Source of the DNA: an uncultured Paracoccaceae bacterium
GTDB taxonomy: Bacteria; Pseudomonadota; Alphaproteobacteria; Rhodobacterales; Rhodobacteraceae
Reading direction: 5' to 3'
DNA: 64,000 bases
Assembly (NCBI GenBank): GCA_943787985.1
Contig: CALSOO010000004.1
Coordinates: 186,001-250,000, forward strand
Shown: positions 60,328 to 64,000 of the stretch, in pieces
Position numbering within the stretch: the first letter of the stretch is position 1
Layout: each line of letters begins with the position of its first letter
Position numbers and translations under genes: made by a program
The notes under the pieces: generated by a model
Database searches by the model: none
What the model saw: only the letters and a program-made list of their open reading frames with translations
Told to the model about the DNA's origin: nothing

Positions 60328-61930
60328 CATAGGCCCCTTTGTCGATGATTGCGGCAATCACGGTGAAGGTCTCGCTCTGCATCGCGGCGTCCAATGCGGC
60401 GTCCAGTTCTGCGCGGCTGCGCACGGTGTGCCCGTCGCCGCCAAAGGCGTGCCCGATGGCCGCAAAGTCGTGTTCTGCAAAGTCGACCCCTGCATTGGGC
60501 AGTTGCCTCTGGCGTTGTTTCAACTCGATCAATGCAAGGGATGCATCAACAAAAACAACAAAGATCGTTTTGAGACCCAGTTCTTTGGCCGTGCTGAGTT
60601 CTCCGGCCACCATCAAGAAACCCGCGTCGCCCGAAAAGCTGACGACAGTGCGTTCGGGGGAGGCCAGTTTGGCGCCCATCGCCAAAGGCACGGCGCAGCC
60701 CATGGTGCAAAGTGCGGAGGATTGCATCAATCCGCGCGGCTCGAAACAGGTCCACATCTGGCTGAGCAAAATACGGTGCGCCCCGCTGTCTGCTGTGGCC
60801 AGGGTGTCGCGTGGAAGCTTGCTGCGGCACCCGTCCACGATGGCGGCCGGACCCCAAGCGTCATCCTTCGGGAAGGCCTCTTGCAATGCAGCTTTCAGCG
60901 CTCCGATTTGGCCGCGTTCCCATGTCGGGCGCGGGGTGGCTGCCGCATCCAGAGCGCGCAACGTCGCAGGGGTCGATCCGATGATGTTCAGGGTCGCTTG
61001 GTGCATGTAGTGGTGGTTGGGTTCTGCTGTGATGTCGATCACGTTTGTGCGTGTCGGATCCCACACATTCTGCCAGCCGGGGCGCATTTCAATCGGGTCA
61101 TATCCCGCGCACAGGATCAAATCCGCGTCCCGCACCAAAGGCAACAGGTGGTGATCGGCATGAGGGGACAAACCGGCACCGCCCAAAGCCAGAGGATCGT
61201 CTTCAGGCACCATGCCCTTGGCCTTATAGGTCGTGATCACAGGGATATTGTAGCGGTGGGCAAGGGCTGTGACGTCAGGGCCGGCCCCCTCGTTCATAGC
61301 GTCGACGCCAACGATCATAACAGGGCGGTGCGCTGCGCTAAGCCATGCGGCCGCCTGCTCTAAAACGGGTGCGGCGGGCACCATTTGTGCCGCTGCAACG
61401 CGCGCGGCGGGGGCCTGTGCGGGCACTATGCTGACCGCAACACTTATGGGCACATCTATCAGAACGGGACCGGGGCGCCCTTCCAGGGCAATGCTCACAG
61501 CCTTGTCTGCGATCACGTGCGCGGCACCGGTGTTGAGGGTAAAAACCGCCTTGGTGATCGGTGCAAAAACAGCTGTTTGGTCAAGGACTTGATGCGTGTA
61601 GGTTTGGGCCTCGTCGGCATCGACACAGCCAGCCAGAACGATCAAAGGCACACGGTCCTGATGGGCATTCGCCACGGCATTCACACCGTTCAAAACGCCC
61701 GGACCCACGGTGGCCACCAGAATGCCCGGCGCGCCAGTGCGGTGATATGCACCTTCCGCCATGAAGGCTGCGGCATTCTCGTGCTTTGCCAGAATAAAAC
61801 GGATACCCGCGGCCTCTAACGCGTCAACCAGCGTCAAAACCTCGCCGCCGGGCATACCAAAGGCATGGCGGCATCCGGCTGCATAAAGGCGCTTGGCCAA
61901 AGCATCGGCGGCACGAATAGAATGGGACAT
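60314..61930 (-). CDS. Thiamine-diphosphate enzyme (acetolactate synthase-like)
   Basis: A 538-residue three-domain ThDP enzyme. LAKHENAAAFMAEGAYHRTG holds the catalytic Glu. SGDAGFLMVAGEL begins the cofactor motif, GDA instead of GDG, and the usual Asn pair near 30 residues later reads FVDAS, so Asp replaces Asn at a ThDP-Mg position. It may thus be a distinct decarboxylase or synthase, or a variant. The ATG at 61930 has GGAG upstream, within a palindrome. It overlaps the CoA transferase gene; oxalyl-CoA decarboxylase-type pairing is a possible reading. Confidence 0.82.
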   Translation of the reverse strand: MSHSIRAADALAKRLYAAGCRHAFGMPGGEVLTLVDALEAAGIRFILAKHENAAAFMAEGAYHRTGAPGILVATVGPGVLNGVNAVANAHQDRVPLIVLAGCVDADEAQTYTHQVLDQTAVFAPITKAVFTLNTGAAHVIADKAVSIALEGRPGPVLIDVPISVAVSIVPAQAPAARVAAAQMVPAAPVLEQAAAWLSAAHRPVMIVGVDAMNEGAGPDVTALAHRYNIPVITTYKAKGMVPEDDPLALGGAGLSPHADHHLLPLVRDADLILCAGYDPIEMRPGWQNVWDPTRTNVIDITAEPNHHYMHQATLNIIGSTPATLRALDAAATPRPTWERGQIGALKAALQEAFPKDDAWGPAAIVDGCRSKLPRDTLATADSGAHRILLSQMWTCFEPRGLMQSSALCTMGCAVPLAMGAKLASPERTVVSFSGDAGFLMVAGELSTAKELGLKTIFVVFVDASLALIELKQRQRQLPNAGVDFAEHDFAAIGHAFGGDGHTVRSRAELDAALDAAMQSETFTVIAAIIDKGAYDGRI

Positions 61931-61937
61931 CTGGCAG

Positions 61938-61955
61938 GCTCCAATAGATTGGAGC
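61938..61955 (-). promoter_or_regulatory. 8-2-8 palindrome over the ribosome site of the TPP enzyme gene
   Basis: GCTCCAAT-AG-ATTGGAGC is a perfect inverted repeat. On the minus strand its 3' arm contains the GGAG Shine-Dalgarno, 7-11 bases before the ATG. It could be an operator or an RNA hairpin hiding the ribosome site. Confidence 0.5.
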
Positions 61956-62104
61956 GTTGGTCGCACAAGGCATCCCCTTGGTGCAAGTGACAGTTGTGTG
62001 GGGAATGTTTCAAACGAACAATTCATCAAAGAGAACATGCATTTTTTCGCATCGGATGGTGGGAGGTTCACGAATTGGCAAGAGGCAGGGGGGTAGGTGA
62101 TGGA

Positions 62105-62425
62105 ATGAAGCAGATTCTTGCAGGGCTATTTATGATGCTACTTTTGATGTTGGCCGGGTTGTCCGGACCGCTTTCATTGGCTGCATCTTCCAAATACGAC
62201 GCGAAAACGGATGTTTTCGTGCTTTTGTCGCGAAACCTCCCAGACGCCGAAACACATCTGAGCGGGATTGGCGTGCAAGCGTTCGGGCCGGTTTCAGCAA
62301 GGTTCGGATCATTTGTCTATGCGGATGCACAGGCCCGGAAGCGGGCTGCTGAAGCAGGGTATGTGTTGATACCCGCGGCGGCACTTGCTGCATTGTGCGG
62401 CCTGGATGCAGAGGGAATATTATGA
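62105..62425 (+). CDS. Small exported protein coupled to the chemotaxis receptor
   Basis: A 106-residue protein. [28 protein letters not shown] is a signal peptide or a membrane anchor. The mature part, about 78 residues, is alpha/beta-like: [18 protein letters not shown], then [35 protein letters not shown] do not know the family. The ATGA overlap with the MCP gene suggests cotranslation, so it may be a periplasmic partner of that receptor. It is divergent from the TPP enzyme. Confidence 0.7.
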   Translation: MKQILAGLFMMLLLMLAGLSGPLSLAASSKYDAKTDVFVLLSRNLPDAETHLSGIGVQAFGPVSARFGSFVYADAQARKRAAEAGYVLIPAAALAALCGLDAEGIL

Positions 62426-64000
62426 CCAATACCACGCCGGACTCCATTCATGGCGGGGCCATAATTTCAGTGATCAATGCGCGCAGAGACCCCGTTTTGA
62501 TGGTGACACTGTTCACGTGGCTGTTGGTGCCCTGTGTGGCCTTGGCAGCTCTGGGTGCTGGAACACCCGTTTTTTCGGCGGGTGGTGCGGCGGCTGCTTT
62601 TGCAACGGCTGCCAGCCTTGGGGTTCGTCTTTTGCAGGGGTCGGTGTGGCAGCCAGCTGCCGCTGCGATGGGGCTTATGGGGCAAGCCATTGCTATGACA
62701 GCCGCTTTTGCGATGCATCCATGGCAGATTGACAGCCATATGATGTTTTTTGCGCTCCTCGCGGTTGTCGTGAGCATGACCAGCGTGCGCGCCATTTTGA
62801 TGGCCGTTGTGCTTGTGGCGGTACATCACCTGAGCTTGAGTGTGCTCATGCCAGTGCTGGTCTATCCGGATGTGGATATCTGGGGCAGCGTTCAACGCAC
62901 GGTCTTTCATGCTGTCATCATTGTCGTGCAGGCCGTTGTTCTGACAGCCGTGGTCGTGGCGCGTCAACAAATGACCCGAGAACAGGCCGAAGCATCAGCA
63001 CAGCTTGAGCAGGCCGTCCGGACATCCGAAGCGGCCTGCAAAGAGGCCTTGACCGAAAAAGAGACGTCGCAAAAGGCTTTGGAACTCGCGGAAAAGGCGC
63101 AGAAACAAGCCCAAGACGCGTTGCAGGCCACCAAAGACGAAAGGGGAGCGCGTGAAGCGACAGAGGCAAAGATGCGCGCCGCTGAAGAAGAAAGGCAAGG
63201 CAAATTGGAACAGGCGCACCGGCAACAGGAAATGATGATAGAAGTGCTGCGGGATGCCTTTGATGCCTTGAAGGCTGGCGACCTTACAAAGCGAATAGAA
63301 GGGTCTTTTGCGGCTGACTACGAGGATATGCGCCTTGGGTTCAATGATGCGATGCTCGGGGTTGATTCCGCGATGTCGGCCGTGATGCGACAGGTTGATG
63401 ATTTCCAGCTTCAGGTGAGCGCATTGGAGGGCAGCGCCGAGCAGTTGTCGCGCCGAGGTCACGCGCAGGCGGAAACGCTTGGGCAAACGCGCAGGTCCAC
63501 TCAAAGCCTCTCAGGCTCGATCGATTCGATGATTGCCACGGTCGGAATGGCGACCGCTGATGCACAACAGGCCAGCAAAAGTGCGCAAGAGAGCGAAAAC
63601 GTCACATCGCTTGCCAATGAGTCCATGGAGGAGATCAAAAGCAGCTCACGCGAGATAGCCAAAATCGTGGCTGTGATTGATGAAATTGCCTTTCAAACCA
63701 ACCTGTTGGCTTTGAACGCTGGAGTCGAGGCCGCGCGTGCTGGCGAAACGGGGCGTGGGTTTGCAGTTGTCGCATCCGAGGTCCGTGCTCTCGCGCAGCG
63801 CTCCTCGACCAGCGCGAATGACATTCGGGATCTGATTGAACGCTCAAATAGGCATGTTTCAGAAGGGGCGACACGGATGGAGGACACGGTGACCTCCCTC
63901 AACCGTGTCGTTGAGGCGATCACCAATATTTCCACCCATATGGATGCGATCACCGGATGTGCCCAAGAACAAGAAACCGGTTTGGGCGCAATCGACACTG
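62422..64000 (+). CDS. Methyl-accepting chemotaxis protein (C-terminus cut by window end)
   Basis: A 526-codon partial MCP. It opens with a membrane-embedded sensor of about six helices (25-180) in place of a large periplasmic domain. [12 protein letters not shown] and [12 protein letters not shown] carry His residues that may bind a ligand or heme-like group. A coiled coil with many Ala/Glu/Lys (about 190-275) follows, then a HAMP-like [16 protein letters not shown]. The signalling hairpin [25 protein letters not shown] is complete. It should act with CheA/CheW, which are outside the window. Confidence 0.93.
   Translation, partial: MTNTTPDSIHGGAIISVINARRDPVLMVTLFTWLLVPCVALAALGAGTPVFSAGGAAAAFATAASLGVRLLQGSVWQPAAAAMGLMGQAIAMTAAFAMHPWQIDSHMMFFALLAVVVSMTSVRAILMAVVLVAVHHLSLSVLMPVLVYPDVDIWGSVQRTVFHAVIIVVQAVVLTAVVVARQQMTREQAEASAQLEQAVRTSEAACKEALTEKETSQKALELAEKAQKQAQDALQATKDERGAREATEAKMRAAEEERQGKLEQAHRQQEMMIEVLRDAFDALKAGDLTKRIEGSFAADYEDMRLGFNDAMLGVDSAMSAVMRQVDDFQLQVSALEGSAEQLSRRGHAQAETLGQTRRSTQSLSGSIDSMIATVGMATADAQQASKSAQESENVTSLANESMEEIKSSSREIAKIVAVIDEIAFQTNLLALNAGVEAARAGETGRGFAVVASEVRALAQRSSTSANDIRDLIERSNRHVSEGATRMEDTVTSLNRVVEAITNISTHMDAITGCAQEQETGLGAIDT

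Noticed and set aside
60182..61363. A 393-codon plus-strand open frame
   Set aside because: Antisense to the CoA transferase and ThDP enzyme genes, whose motifs are complete.

Overview
The window is chromosomal DNA from an alphaproteobacterium, most likely of the Rhodobacteraceae (Roseobacter group). I infer this from gene content, since no rRNA is present. It carries four genes of the ethylmalonyl-CoA (EMC) pathway, an alphaproteobacterial-type sdhCDAB locus, a luxR/luxI pair with a short upstream ORF, opg glucan genes and an Irr-like iron box. There are no tRNA or rRNA genes, no CRISPR arrays, no recognisable insertion sequences and no phage block. This is mostly housekeeping chromosome, densely packed into short operons with many ATGA, TAATG or GTGA junctions.

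Layout, 0-21.9 kb: start of mdh (minus); a TauE-like exporter; a secreted small protein with a structured leader; mcl2-nnrU-DUF1737-mch (EMC pathway); two TM2 proteins; a DUF4344 metallopeptidase-like protein and a VWA protein; sdhCDA, an FkbM-type methyltransferase, a lipoprotein, sdhB and a small coupled gene; creD; two metabolic or unknown genes; deoD; a lipoprotein; an H-NS-like protein; ecm; a small membrane protein; an acyltransferase; and ccr. Ccr, Ecm, Mch and Mcl2 together convert crotonyl-CoA to C4/C5 intermediates and glyoxylate, which feed the TCA cycle (mdh, sdh). This suggests growth on acetate or polyhydroxybutyrate.

21.9-36.2 kb: luxR/luxI quorum sensing; a RecD-like helicase coupled to an SDR; a TIGR02186 plus TauE/SafE pair; a five-gene BMP-type (nucleoside-like) ABC importer operon with an NTF2-like ORF inside it; tsaB-rimI; an Nfu-type Fe-S protein with an Irr-box-like site; a universal stress protein; and a branched-chain aminotransferase.

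36.2-49.4 kb: an M48 lipoprotein peptidase; small membrane proteins; an IMPACT-family gene overlapping antisense with a haemolysin III gene; a DCC protein; a duplicated-repeat protein; rimO; an AsmA-like protein; a phosphohexomutase; kdsA; then kpsE, kpsT and a metal-efflux permease. These last three are broken by about ten single-base frameshifts within 2.1 kb. The permease is followed by its intact ArsR regulator.

49.5-64 kb: a UDG-family protein and SseB; YHS, Tat-rhodanese and esterase genes, all exported; opgC-opgG-opgH (osmoregulated periplasmic glucans); a TTC38-like TPR protein; an overlapping TPP enzyme and CoA-transferase pair; and a small exported protein coupled to a methyl-accepting chemotaxis protein that runs off the end.

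The most unusual signals are regulatory or structural: twin TGTGATCACA sites 21 bp apart before sdhC, the Irr-like box before nfu, SD-masking hairpins before three genes, the long sense/antisense overlap at 37.7-37.9 kb, and the frameshift cluster at 46.4-48.5 kb. I saw no convincing wholly new multi-gene system.
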